Below, piece after piece: positions 27,063-39,249 of a stretch of DNA of 64,000 nucleotides. Location: positions 6,693,043 through 6,757,042 of the forward strand of contig NC_086362.1 of the NCBI RefSeq assembly GCF_036324505.1. Reading direction: 5' to 3'. Position 1 is the first letter of the stretch. Every line of letters starts with the position of its first letter. A program made the translations under genes and the position numbers. The notes below the pieces were generated by a model. That model made no database searches, was not told where the DNA came from, and saw only the letters and a program-made list of their open reading frames with translations. This DNA is from Eleginops maclovinus (lineage: Eukaryota; Chordata; Actinopteri; Perciformes; Eleginopidae).

Positions 27063-28017
27063 GGTGACTGAGTAGTGTGCTCTATGTTTATCTCCTCTCT
27101 CTGCAGCGTGCTCGTTAGCAGCACTTTAGCACATTGTGTGTTAATTGATGACACAGCTGGTGTTACACAACAGAGCAGACCCAGAGTCAAACTGAAACCA
27201 GAAGAAACTCACTCAGGAGCTCATTTATCTCCAATTACTGTCTTACCTTCAGCGCATGCAACTCTTCGTTCTCAACAGCCCTTTGACAGATGCTTTGCTG
27301 CACATCGGGATAAAAACACACAGAGTGCCTCACAAATAAAAATATGCTTTACATATTGATCTACAACTTTTAAATCTAATCTAATTCAAACTTTTTTTGA
27401 TAAATGATTAAGTAATTTTCCATGCAGAAAATCCATTTTTCACAAGACACGTATTTATAAAAAATTGCATTCATATTTCACTCACTTTTCTCATGATTCA
27501 TAGTTTTAGGGACACCTTTTATATATCATACCGAACTACCAATCTTAACGTTACCAAACTTGTTTTATTGCACTTCCTTGCACCTGTTGAACATAGGTGC
27601 AATAATTCCTATTTTTTGCATGTCTTTATCTTTTAGCTGCTAAATGCTACACTATCAGTGTGTGTCTGCTATTTAGAGACTTTTTAAAGTGTTTTTTTCA
27701 GTCAACAGCTGCCAAATATTGCCGAAAAGACTGCTAAGAGAGCGCAGCTACTGGAGAAACTGGTAAACAATTACAATTACACTTACTATAAAACTAGTAA
27801 AGGCATTGTTAACTACCTTAAAAACATACACAACTCCTAAAGGGATCATCATGTTGTCATATCTTTTAAAACTAAAAGGTCGCCTGATACGTCTCAAGGT
27901 GTTTCTGTCCTTGAAATGTCCATATAATTCATTTTAATATGCATGAAGCAAAGAGGATTCAGGTGTGTATTCTCTGAAATTAAAGGACGGTTGTCTGAGG
28001 AGGAAAGTGTTGTAGAG

Positions 28018-28255
28018 TCAAACAAACAGCTGATGAGGTGATTAATTATTGAGCCGTGTTAGATTGCAGAGATAATGGCCTCTCCGCCCTGATGGATCTA
28101 ACTACAGAGGTCTCCATCACATCAGAGGATCCCTACCCATCATCTCTAATTCCCCCTCCGAAATATTTGTACAAATCAGACAGCCAGGGTTTACAGGGAA
28201 GATGAATGGAGCCTGCAGCTCGTTCATTACTGCACAGTGATTTATTGTGATGTGA
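28018..28255. promoter_or_regulatory. Candidate conserved noncoding element
   Basis: A repeat-free block with homeodomain-like GATTAATTATTGAG, a balanced composition and no open frame. Neuronal genes such as elavl2 are often flanked by deserts holding conserved enhancers. Conservation could not be tested here. Confidence 0.2.
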
Positions 28256-28759
28256 GGAGGACAAAGAGGACTCCTCTCTCACTCAGAGATACTTTAATCC
28301 AAGGACTAAAGGTTTACAATATTTCATTCAGTTTGTACAGATACAGGAGTTAGTTCAGAGAGAGGAGGACAAAGCCTTTTTCAATATTCATATTCAGTCA
28401 TAAATACAGTAGAAATAAAACACAAAAAATGTGTGCAGGTGTATCAATTTCATGCAAGCGAACACACAGTGATTCATTTAAAAATGTCTGCTAAAGGGCA
28501 ACAAATAAAGCAAAGGCCGTTGAAATCTTTAAATATAACTTTACAGAGACAAGAGGATAAATTAAAATAAAGGGGAAATGATGTCGTCAAAAAAACAAAG
28601 GTTAAGGCTGAAAACAACTTGAGTTGTATTTAGGATTGGGTACGAAAATAAGTTTCCATAATAGCTTCTTTACAGTTTTCACTAACAACATGACAGGAGC
28701 CACACTGCTGTCAAATGTGTGAATATTAGCTAGTTATCTAACAAGCTGGCAAATATTGT

Positions 28760-28915
28760 CTGTCTGTCTGTCTGTAAATCAAGCTAGCTAATGTTTACCA
28801 TCTATCTATTTAGTAAGCTAACTTACATTAGCTACTCCTCTAACAAGCTAGCTAGTGAATGTCGCTAAATCAGTGGCTCTTGTAATTCAAATCAGAATCA
28901 TTTTCTTACATCCAA
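28760..28915 (-). repeat. RepB partial copy
   Basis: AAGCTAGCTAATG, TCTAACAAGCTAGCTAGTGAA and TCAGTGGCTCTTGTAATTCA match, as reverse complement, the GCTAGC-rich end and the AGAGCCACCAATT motif of RepB copies at 44.4 and 59.2 kb. Confidence 0.5.
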
Positions 28916-29394
28916 TGGTTAGAGTCCTAACAGCTGTAAATTCTGTAAAGTTCACCTTAGAACTCCCTACAAAACTTTGTTGACAATCCTTTCAATTGTC
29001 AATATATTTCACCTAAAACAAAAAGGTAGTGCCAGAGAGATACATGTTGCTAGCATACATACAGTACAAAGCATCTCTTGGGGATCTGTCACACACTACA
29101 TGTTTGTGCAGAGATTAAGGAGTATGTCAGAAAGTAAAAGACTAAATCCATTTTTATTATAGGCTGAACACAGAAGATCCAGCGGCAGGATAATCCTGAT
29201 CATACGAGCACGCTCCATTAACCTGCAGCCACGGGACGATTCAATCAGAGAGACAAACACTCCTCAGATTGACTACGTGACCTGCGACAACCGGACAGCC
29301 TTAGCTACACCGACTGAGCTCACACAAACATGAAAAGTTAAGTACCGATAGAGGGAGGGTAAAAAAAATAGGAAGTGGAATATGAAAAAGTATT

Positions 29395-30235
29395 TTTTTT
29401 AGATTTTTAGACTTAGATTCAACTTTATTGTCATTGTGCAAAGTACAGGTACAAGCCAATGAAATGCAGTTAGCATCCAACAAGAAGTGCAAAGATGTAC
29501 TTTAATATATACAGAGAGAAAATAAATTACTATATATGTTATACCAGTAAGTATTTAGAGATTGTATATTTCAGGTTAGAGAGAACCAGTCTCTCGAAGC
29601 ACTTGGCGATGATTGGGGTGAGCGCGACAGGACGGAAGTCATTATGGGCCGTAGCGGTGGAGTGCTTCGGCACTGGCACGATGGTGGCGGTCTTGAAAGT
29701 TGTGGGAACAACTGCCTGGGCCAGGGATAGGTTGAACATGTCCGTAAAGACCCCGGCCAGCTGCTCTGCACAGGCTTTGAGCACGCATCCAGGTATTCCA
29801 TCAGGCCCGGCTGCCTTCCGCGCGTTCACCTTTCTCAAGGTGGAGCAGACATCTGAGGTGGAGAGTGTGAGAGGCAGTTCATTTTGAGGTAGAACTGCTT
29901 TGAGGATGACCTCTTTGTTTTCCCGGTCGAAGCAAGCATAGAAGTGATTGAGCTCGTCGGGAAGGGAAGAGGAGTTGGTGGGGCACAGTGCTGGATGGTT
30001 TGTAGTTGGTGATTGTCTGTATGTAGTGCTCTTCAATCCTCTGTTTGTAACCGTGTTTGTCCTGTGCGATTCCCCTCCTCAGGTTGGCTTTGGCAGAGCT
30101 ATAGGCCTCTCGGTCACCAGACCTGAAGGCCACATCTCTTGCTTTGACCAGAAGGCGAACCTCTCTGTTGATCCAGGGCTTCTGGTAATGGGGGCAGAAG
30201 GGAAGATTTGCTTTCATATCTCTCCTCCATGCTCA
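29395..30235 (-). mobile_element. LINE (jockey/CR1-like) deletion derivative
   Basis: The minus strand encodes a linker and reverse transcriptase N-terminus: PWINREVR, then after a frameshift LPDELNHFYACFDREN, KAAGPDGIPGCVLKACAEQL and DFRPVALTPIIAKCFERLV. Right after that block the sequence jumps to a LINE-type 3' tail (CTGCATTTCATTGGC, ACAATGACAATAAAGTTGAA, then TCTAA repeats), so the RT catalytic core (FADD region) is deleted. It is 5' truncated near 30235. Antisense frames over it are shadows. Confidence 0.8.
29539..30217 (-). pseudogene. Reverse transcriptase fragment, frameshifted
   Basis: Two overlapping minus-strand frames (30217-29879 and 30036-29539) together give the region before and at RT motifs 0-2. 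The join near 30.01 kb needs a frameshift and lacks residues between YKQRIEEH and IQTITNYK compared with intact relatives. No endonuclease domain and no catalytic YADD-type box are present. Confidence 0.8.
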
Positions 30236-33200
30236 TGCAGAGCTCGCAGTGAGGATAAATCCACAGAGACAGATCACACACAGGTCTCGTGCATTACTCC
30301 CTTTACATTTTATAACACCATGATTCCAAGGAGATGTCTCATTTAAGACAGAGCTGTAATTGAATGTGAGATCACGGCTCGCAGACACACTGTTCCCCTG
30401 ACACCGGTGTATCAGAGGATCCTGTTTCAAAGTGGCTTTCATGGTATTTCATGAGAAAACGGTTAATACGCTGCGCTTAGGAACATCACAATGGACGTTA
30501 ATCCTCGTGTTTAGAGGCCTGCCTCCCTGTGCAGCACATAAAAACCACAGTAAAATTTGTTATGAAGAGGATTTTCTCCTGCATGTGCATGGCAGGAGGA
30601 GAACAGAGTGGAGCAACAGAAAGAAAATGTTGTCATGCCATTAAACAGTCTAGGTTTGGATTCTTTCCCAGCGTAAATTTGCATCTATCATCGTCTTTTC
30701 ATTGACTTTACATTTAATGTCGGTGGGCGAAAAATGTGCTTATGACATAACTCGCCAAAGTGCTTATGTTTTAAACTACCAACACTATATTGAATCAAAA
30801 AATCTAAATACGAACATTACATTTATGACATGATCAAATAAAGTTTCGCTGTGTTTACTGAGCTGTGTGGGGTTTCTTACACTAAGTAAAACATGGTAAA
30901 TGGTGATGTGCTCAGTTATGGATGGGATTTTTCACTGTGGTCCACGTTTATAAACTACGATGGCCGACGCAATCATTCAGAATATGATGGCAGCAACATG
31001 TTGACCAAATTTTTGTCATAACTCATGTTCCCATAATATTATTTGCGTGCACATTTTGAAGCATTGCATTGCAAAACTGCTAAGAAAGAGCAACATTAAA
31101 TAGAACTTGCAAAATTGCGTTAAAAATCATTTTTGATGAGGTTTTTGTCTTTGCATTCAATGAAAGAATGGTCTTAATGTGTAATGGAATAGTTCTCCTG
31201 CTTCTTCACCATTTCTTTATGATTATTTGCTCATTAAGAGTAAAAGGAGACATGCTTAATTCACATAAAGAGACTCAGCTCAATCTAAAAGCTTCTAATT
31301 ACACAAATAGAAATGCCATTATATTTATTTAGACTGATAAAAAGGGAATTGTATTCAAGCTGAAACATCCTTTATTTATCCTGCTGCAGCATGTTGTGAT
31401 TTGAAAAGACATGGAAATAAGAAGACGGACAGTGGGACTGTCAGTCCCGATCACTGGTTTAGTTCCCTCTCTCATGGTGCGTTCACCTGTCTGATGAAAC
31501 TTGCATGATGCAGAGTGGCCTGTGTGTGAGTGTGTGTGTCTGTGTGTGTGTATGAGTAAACCTGTGTCACCAACAGGAGTTCATGTGCAGTTCATCACAT
31601 ACCAGGGGACACGTGCTGCTCTTTAAGCTCTGCTGCTTTTTAAACCGTCTCCAAAGGAACCAGCCGAACCTTCCTCTTCCACACAGCCTTGTATTTCACC
31701 CTCCTCTTCCTGCACACTTATAATAGAGCTCATTAGTTTGGTATTGAATAATCTCTGTCTGTGTGCTCCATTAGAGAATTAAAGATTAATTGCCAAATTT
31801 CTCCGGATAAAGCATCGATTAATTACAGTGAGAATCACAGCGGAGCCACAAGATTAATGCTGCGAGTGTCTCCCCTTTAGATAGATATTGATTTTGATTT
31901 TCTCAAAAAGTCTCCTCTTCCCAGCCAGCGGGGTGGGGGGGGTGTGGGCGAGGCTGTAAAAAGCTGCAGCTCAGATTCACAAACTGTTTTACATTCACAA
32001 AATCCATTCAAATCATCATCATATGTAAAAAGTATACAAATCCTAGTGTTACTGATAGCTAGTGAGTTTTAAATAAATGTAGTGGAGTAAATTTAAGCTG
32101 AGCTGCTTGAGTCACATTTCAAATAATAAATATGAACTGACTTCAAATTAATATTAGAAATACCCAGAAGGACATTCTTGCTCATCTCTCACTCTTCATA
32201 TGGCTGCTATGGATACTGTAGTTGAGGATTGCATAAAAAAAACCACATTAAATACCATCCAAACACATGAAGAAGAAACCCTGGACACTGTAAAGGGTGT
32301 GTGTGTAATTCTGCTCAGTGGTGTGTGAGAGGAGTGGGAAGTAAATCTACATCGTTTGTGTGTTTCATGCTGGTTCAGGACTTCTCACTGCACTGAATTT
32401 CACACAATCCACACACGATGTACACAAAACACCAAAGTTAGTTCTGCAAAAGAGTTCTTCTCAATCTGTTCTCAACAATGTTACTGAAATGCATTTGCCT
32501 GCTATGGAAATATATTATATTTTACCTAGGAGTGAGAGAAAAAAAAATCTATACGAGTCTAATGCATCGTACAGAACATGTTGAAGCTAGCAGTTGGAGC
32601 GGCCCTATTCTGCTTCTGGAGGTTTTCCCTTCCCTGTAGTAAAGTGAGAACCATTTTTGACGGTCTACATCTGGCAACATCTGCAGGATCCTGAAAGGCT
32701 GAACAGTATCAAGCTAACCGAGTTTAATTTAGCCCCTGCAACTCTTTTTATTTAACAATAAAGGAAATTAATCCTGATGTTTCTTTATAGAAAACAGTAT
32801 TTGTACGTCCAAAAGCATCACATGAAGGACCCAGAAGTTATCACCATGTCTTTACAAATGTTGTCAACTCCTCTCAGTCCTACTGCTATGCCACACTAAC
32901 CTGGACTGGTTTAGATCTTCTCTAGCTCCTGGAAGGAATTAAAAAAAGAGTGTTGAACTTTTTCTTTCACAGAGGATCCCTGGCAGACTGGATACAAACA
33001 CTGTGTCCCTCCACACTGTGTGCAGAGAGGAAGCTGTCTTCTCATTGTTCTCGGGAAACTCTACATGTCTCTGCTTTTATACTCTGTCACGGCAGCGAGT
33101 CCCTGCACGGGGGGAGAGTTTAGAGTCAGTCGCCCTTCTGTCGTCGACAGCTTGGCTGTTTAGGGAGATAGACAGCGAGCGGTGAACACAACAGGTAGCT

Positions 33201-33990
33201 GTGTCAGACTGCAGGGGGCTGCTGCTCATCCTCATTAAACATAGAAGAAGAAGAAGGCTCCTAAAAGCTCCTCCACTGACAGGAGAGGGTGAGACAGAGC
33301 TTCAGGAGAGCTGTAATTGGGAGCGCTGCTATTACAGGCTGACCCACTGACTCACTGCTGCAGGAAGAGGGTCTGCAGAGAGTCTGGAGGAGACGGCGCC
33401 CCCGCAGACTGAAACAAAACGTCTCTGTGGGAGGAGAGACAATACAGGAATCCTCCTCCTACTAATATACATACAGAGACACAGACAAGCACCAAATAAT
33501 CCTGAGGATGTGGGAGTGAGCAAGTCTCATCTGAATAAAAAAAAAACTCCATGTTTGACAGGAGGGGGTCTGCAGAGGGGCTGTCAGCACAGGTAACAGC
33601 AGATCAAGTCACAGGAAACATGAAGCAGCACCACAAGGAACCTGACACAGGAAGTAATCTGAGTACTCTTCATGCACAACATGAGCGTGAGTCACTGTGT
33701 TTCTAACCTGAAGATTACACACACACACTGCTCTAAAGCAGGGAGGAAAATGGAAAACCATATATTTATATATTTTTATTCATATATTATTGAACATCTG
33801 ACCACCCAAAACCCCCCTCCTAAAAAACAAACACAGGCAGAGATCCTAAATGCTGCGTCTAGACACAACCCTGAGTTACCAACGCTTGACTTGTTGCTGC
33901 AGCAGCACTCAGGTAGCATACTGCACGAGATTCATTAAAGTGCTTTTACTTACATGCAAAAAACATAGTTTCTGCAGTTTCTTTATTATA
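30236..33990. other. Intergenic, no gene seen
   Basis: It holds an interrupted GT-rich run (31524-31556), a GA-rich stretch near 33.25 kb and a possible conserved noncoding block at 31.7-31.9 kb. The open frames here lack family features. Confidence 0.55.
31705..31920. promoter_or_regulatory. Candidate conserved noncoding element
   Basis: A cluster of TAAT-core motifs (GATTAATTGCC, CGATTAATTACAG, AGATTAATGC) and GATATTGATTTTGATTT lies in a repeat-free block. It is consistent with a homeodomain or SOX-bound enhancer; this is inference only. Confidence 0.25.
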
Positions 33991-34014
33991 GTAAATACAA
34001 AGGACTTTGTAAAA

Positions 34015-34185
34015 TTGGTCACCTCTCACTGTTGTTGGAAAACTACCTAAAATGGAAGGTTTAGTCGGCTAATTTAAGAATAGTATCACATGCTAGCTAG
34101 CGTAGCTTACCTAGTCATTTCAAATATACTGATAAAACACAATGATAAAACAGAGCAAATCTGCCAACAGTGGAAAATGGTTAAA
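34015..34185 (+). repeat. RepA partial copy
   Basis: CACTGTTGTTGGAAAACTACC, GCTAGCTAGCGTAGC, CCTAGTCATTTCAAATATAC and GCAAATCTGCCAACAGTGG match the central part of RepA copies at 10.9, 47.5 and 61.1 kb. Confidence 0.6.
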
Positions 34186-34521
34186 TCAAACTCTACAGTG
34201 CTGATGCTTTTTTGAAAGATCTGCAGACAGGAGGCAGGGGGAAGTTAATGTCAAGCCATAACGTTTGTAATGCCCCCCATACCTATACTTTTTAGTAACA
34301 CTCTTCATTGTTAATACAATGATGGTCCAATGAGAAACCTCACCTGTGTAAGAATAATCAATATTGAAACAGAACATCAAACGGTGGGATGGGGAAGGAC
34401 CACAGCTGTGTTTTCTTTGTAGACTCATCATATGATTGTATTAATAAACGCTGTTAAACTTGATGAGAACACCTGTCAACTACCCAAATGAGCAGGAGGC
34501 AGCGTCACACACTATACACAC

Positions 34522-34526
<5 letters not shown>

Positions 34527-34572
<46 letters not shown>
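34527..34572. repeat. (AC)23 microsatellite
   Basis: A CA run preceded by imperfect ACACTATA units. Confidence 0.95.
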
Positions 34573-34574
<2 letters not shown>

Positions 34575-35035
34575 TGGAGGAAGCAATAACATTTGAATGT
34601 CAGTATTTTATATTTTTAATACTTTGATACTGCAAAGGCCGTGAATGGCTGTGGGGACAAAGGAAATGACTTCCTGCTTCCGTTAGTGACGGTTCATAAT
34701 TCACAATTCATAATAATTAAAGTCTCTCTGTCTTTTTAAATTAAGTTCTGCTTTTTTTTGCATTTTTCAGCAAGATCACAGCTAAAGTGAACCTGCTTTA
34801 ATATCCTGAAATAACACATCTCCTGTAAAGGGTGTTTTCTCATGCATAATGGTGACACTACACTGAATCAAACTGCAGATTCTCTACGGACGGAGGCAGG
34901 AACATCGATGCGAGTCCTTGTCAGAAAACTGCTTCCCCTCACAGCGAGCAAACACAGGAGCTCCCAGAGGGGTTCTGCTCTGTAGGAAGGGATTCCCTCT
35001 ACAGCTACAACATGTTCCAGGGGAAGCATCTACAG

Positions 35036-35510
35036 TGGCCAACAGGTGCAAACACTCTCCGATGGCTCAAAACCTTTCCATTAGGAGAAACGCACTGCAG
35101 TTACACAAACGATGCAAATATAAAAACACACATGTGACAAAACACATGAAAATTAAGAAACATCTTCAACACATGCGGAGCTTTTAGGAAACATTCATAC
35201 TGATATTGTCGAATCATGCGCAGTGACTAAAAGAGTTGCATTAAAAAATTGCTGAAAATACAAAACGCTGCAAGGAGCACAAAACACAACGGAAACCAGG
35301 GGACAATAAAAAGTGACGCACAAAGCTGGGATTGGACTGCTTGTTGACATTCAGGGATAACAAAGTTGGCCATCTGTCACTGTTGGTAGGGGTTTTGTAA
35401 CTGTAAGTGTTAACTTACTATGTTAGTAGCAGCTACGTTACCTAGCTAGCTTAGAGGAGATCTGCAATAATATTGGAAGGAATCATGTGATCACATATTT
35501 AAAATAACTC
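35036..35510 (+). repeat. RepA fold-back element, one arm
   Basis: It begins GTGGCCAACAGGTGCAAACA, followed by TTCCATTAGGAGAAACGCAC, AAACGATGCAAATATAAAAA, then a central GTGACGCACAAAGCTGGGAT and GCTACGTTACCTAGCTAGC, and ends near GATCACATATTT. The terminus matches the ends of the 47.3 and 60.9 kb copies. Confidence 0.7.
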
Positions 35511-36129
35511 ATTACATTTTAGGGTAAGCTTACATGCGCATTTGCACTGTACGCAACCCCAAATAGTTTTCAGTAAAGGAAAAAAAAAAGAGTCAATTTC
35601 CCTCTCATGTCTCACTGCTCTCTGCTGCAGGACTCTAATTGGAAACAGAGCTGTCACTGGGTGTGCCACTTGTAACACAGCAATACTCGTAATATGTGGC
35701 CTCCTACCCCCTTACTGCCAGATCAGACCAGGCTCAATGTTTTCCCACAATGCACCACCTCACTGGAGGACCAATTTGCAGCTACAAGTTAAACAACTGC
35801 CGGGCATTTTCCTCATGTAATAAGCTTGGGTAACACTTGCATTATAGACTTGCGTTACCGACGCTTGCAGGTTTATCTGGATTATCATGTCATGCATTTT
35901 AGAGGAATATCCAGCGTTTGCAGAGAAACATGAATGGATTCAGACTGACGCCCTGAGGACGAAGATCTCTCTCTGACACTTGCCAATAGCCTCCTTGCAC
36001 GGTAACCGTAAATTCTACTTCCGCTGTTACTTGTATGCGCGTCTAAACTTCCGGTCGAACACTTCCGTGTTATGATAGCGTTTGACAGCTGGATACCGGT
36101 AACCGGCTTTTACTATTTAGAAGTGTACA

Positions 36130-36648
36130 ATGAGTGTGTTCACAATAAAAGAAAGACGACTGACCTTTCAAAGGGTGGGGACATCGGCACTGCACTGTTG
36201 TGTACCTCAGTGTACGAATTCTTCGAGGTACAATAAGCTACTTTCCTTTCATTCATTTCCCGTTGACCCGGCGGTACGGGCCGAGTGGCTGAGGAGAATC
36301 CGAAGGGATAATTTCAGTCCGACGAAACATTCAAAGGTCTGCAGTAGGCACTTTAAAAGCACAGATTTTGTCGTGACAGCCGGGGGACTAAGAAAACTCC
36401 AAAAGGGATCAGTCCCTGTTCTGTTTTCTTGGAACGGGTTTGAGCTATCGGCACCTAGACCGAGTGTTTGGGAGAGGCGCCCGCGGCCAGATGTGGAGAG
36501 TCCCGATGTCTCTGACAACGAGATGGAAATCGCGGCTGTAGCTACTGACCACGACTACTCGGTGTTGCCACAAACGGTGATACGAGCAAGTGACTTGGTT
36601 GAGGACAACGAAGCCTTGCGTCGGAGGATTTTGGACATTGAACATTGA
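36130..36648 (+). pseudogene. THAP-domain transposase N-terminal fragment
   Basis: This is a 172-residue open frame. The THAP zinc finger spans about residues 22-101: C-x4-C (CCVPQCTNSS), conserved FHSFP, a Trp in AEWLRRIRRDNF, C-x2-H (VCSRHFKSTDF), and GSVPVLF in place of the usual AVPTIF box. After an acidic Asp/Glu-rich linker comes a short coiled-coil-like DNEALRRRILDIEH, then a stop. Catalytic domains of THAP transposases follow such a region in complete elements and are missing here, so the stop probably marks the internal deletion. The DNA-binding domain itself looks intact, so a short THAP protein could still be made if transcribed. Confidence 0.8.
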
Positions 36649-36773
36649 AAAGTCGAGCAAAGACCACGTTAAATTATAAAAGTAAGTAAAGCTATTACCA
36701 CAGTAATATCACTATGTAAGCGCTAATGTTAGCTATGTAGCTACAATAATATTGTGCCATAGTTACAACTTAC

Positions 36774-36927
36774 CTTCATAATTGTCGATATAACTGGATA
36801 GGTACATTTTGTATCCCTTATCACGTTTGCTCTTCGGTGTAGAACTGCCCATCCGAACAAGTCGGTGGACATCTGAGATGGAAATGTTTGGGAGATCCTG
36901 CAGGCATCTAGTGTAGAAACTCGCCAT
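36774..36927 (-). pseudogene. First exon of transposon-borne YqaJ-like gene (fragment)
   Basis: ATG at 36927-36925 opens 51 codons plus one base, beginning MASFYTRCLQDLPNIS and ending YLSSYIDNYE, followed by a strong donor GAAG|gtaagttg. It is too short for an ORF scan but has clean codon structure. I recall this N-terminus from fish predicted proteins carrying a YqaJ-type nuclease domain, consistent with the second gene of ISL2EU elements. The rest of the gene is deleted. The function assigned to the lost portion is from memory, not visible here. Confidence 0.6.
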
Positions 36928-37016
36928 GTTTGACGTTCACCGATATCACACCGGAAGTTTAGAAGCGCATACAGTAACAGCGGAAGTAGAATTTACGGTT
37001 ACCGTGCAACGAGGCT

Positions 37017-39197
37017 ATTACAAGCCTCCCACGTCCCTCTTATTTTGAAGAGTGATTAGTGAGGCACAGTGTGCTAAGGGGGGGGGGGGGGAGAGTTTGC
37101 AGGGGTCAGTGCAGAGACCCTCTCCATTCAGCTCTGCTCTGAATGTGTGGGCTGCGTTCAAGAGGAGGAAGGTCTGGGGTCGCAGCGATCATCATCAGAG
37201 AGGAAACACACAGAGGGATTCCCTTCACATGCTGCCTCAGAGAGAGGGGAAGGCGGAAATAACTTTTCATCATGCTGCGTAAAAGATCTGAAATATGTTG
37301 ACACGTTTTAATAGGTGGGAACACCGAGCAGTGTAGCGTATGTCTCTCTGCTGATGAGAGGAGAAGTGGAGGTGTGACACAGACAGGTGACAATGAGGGG
37401 TGGGGAAGTCTGACGCTGTTTATAAAACCACTTCCACTGACAGGAGTCGAGCTAGGAGATTTTAACCAAGATGAATCTTGCACAAAAACTATTTCATGTA
37501 GCTGCTGCTTTTCAAACAAAACATCCTTTCTTCGCAAAAAGTAAACATGAATGGCCGTCTGAGAATTAATGTTAGCTAGCTCAGGTAACTTCTCGTTGAG
37601 GAGCAGAGGCAATGGTTCCTTTTGTAAATAGAAAGAAAATAGTTCTTAAATTAAAGTGTTCACAATCAAATATATGGATTAGAAGAAGAAGAGGGTCATG
37701 ATCTCTTTAAAGAGGCAGAACTTTTATGTTATTATAAAGAATGTTTTTAGCCAGAGCAAATTTTTCGCATTTGATGGAAGGCAGAGATCTCTACAGCTGG
37801 TACTCTAACCCTAACTACCCAGATTGATGAATAGCACAAAAGTCAAAATGTTAAATATGTATTTTTAGGGGTACTGTCCCTTTAAGGTCAGAAAAGGGAA
37901 CTATAAGCACAATAGGACCTCTTTAAAGCAGCAAGTCTGCTTTTGGAAAAAAAGTGCAGAAAGACGAGATGACACTGAACAAAATGAAAATTGAACGTGT
38001 TTTATAATATAAAAGCATGCTTGGTGTGTAATTGAGGATTACTTAATGGGTTGTAAAAGAGCTATTTAATATCTTTTGAGCTTGATGTGATCTTTTGAAC
38101 GAAGAGGACAGGGTCTTTAAAGGCTGTGTGTGTCTGCAGTTGGAGGAAAAGTGCAGTAAAAAGAGATAATGTAGGTTCTCCTCACATTACAGGCGGAGAG
38201 AGAGTCGCCCTCTGCTCAAGGCCACGGCAACAGTATGAGCATGCATCAAATCAGAAGCGGCTATCACACTGCGAGTCTCTCCCCCTCTTCCTCTCTTTAT
38301 CTCCCACTACCCCCACCCCCCCCCCCCCCGCTTTATGGAGGCAGAGACCCCCCTGGGAGGCTGTGATCTCCAGAGCACATCCTGAAGAATTAATGACTTC
38401 TAATGTACCAGTTAATGCAGAAAAGGCGGAACATCCATCATAAGTGACAATTTAATGGCGCTTTCATAGACGGGACACTCACATCTCTCCCTCTCTCCTC
38501 CAACAACACACACACATCCCTCACACACATGGCAAAATTATCCTTCACACTGACTTAAATGTTTCTGAAGATACATGAAACAGTGAGGAGGTACTGGTGC
38601 ATGGACAGGAAATAATCAGGATCTAACTGGTAATTAATGAGTAGTAAACTACTGATCTGCACTTCAGGAATTGTTGTACACGTTACTTTATGCAATATAT
38701 TAATGGACCACAGTCTGGTGATTAGTTCCTACATGTATGAATCATATTGCAGCTGCTAAATGGCCCGTAACCAATAATTAATCCTAGTTATTGTTCGCAT
38801 ATCCCATTACAACTCACAGATGCTGCTGGGAAATGCATTAACTAATGAATAACAAGCAAAACAAACAATAGGTGGAGATACAACATAAAACACTTCTAAG
38901 TTTTACTTGAATTTGAATCAATAATTGTGGTTAGGGATGTCCGGAACTAGCTTTTTAGTAAAGGGTCCCCTTTTGTCCGGAACTAACTTTTTCTATAACC
39001 ATAGCTGCAGTTCATACACAAGCACGTCTGTACGTAACTTCTTAGATAAGCATTTGGCCTTTTTTCTACCTGTATCCTTAATAATACAAACCTGTTGGAT
39101 TACCTTAAGTCCTTCGCTCCAACTTTGTCAGTGCTCAGGTCCTAATAAGAACCAAGTGTCTATTTCTGCACAAATCTCAACATAAAATAACAAACAT
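37017..39197. other. Intergenic, no gene seen
   Basis: It contains a 12-nt G run (about 37080-37091), a C run near 38318-38330 and short AT-rich open frames on both strands with no domain. Confidence 0.55.
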
Positions 39198-39249
39198 TAA
39201 AGGTGACGTATTATACTGGATTTCAACAATATATTGAAGGTCTCAAATA

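Larger units (their letters stand above)
35988..37016. mobile_element. ISL2EU-like two-gene DNA transposon, deletion derivative
   Basis: Terminal inverted repeats of about 65-70 nt begin AGCCTC(C/G)TTGCACGGTA and differ by about two substitutions and one indel. AT is duplicated at both edges (35986-35987 and 37017-37018). Inside are a THAP-domain frame pointing inward from the left end and an unrelated first exon pointing inward from the right end on the other strand. ISL2EU elements are known to carry a THAP-type transposase and a YqaJ nuclease gene, which fits this layout. At 1029 bp, the catalytic parts of both genes are gone. The superfamily name is from memory. Confidence 0.7.

Noticed and set aside
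29495..29887. 130-codon plus-strand frame
   Set aside because: It is the antisense shadow of the minus-strand LINE reverse transcriptase fragment.
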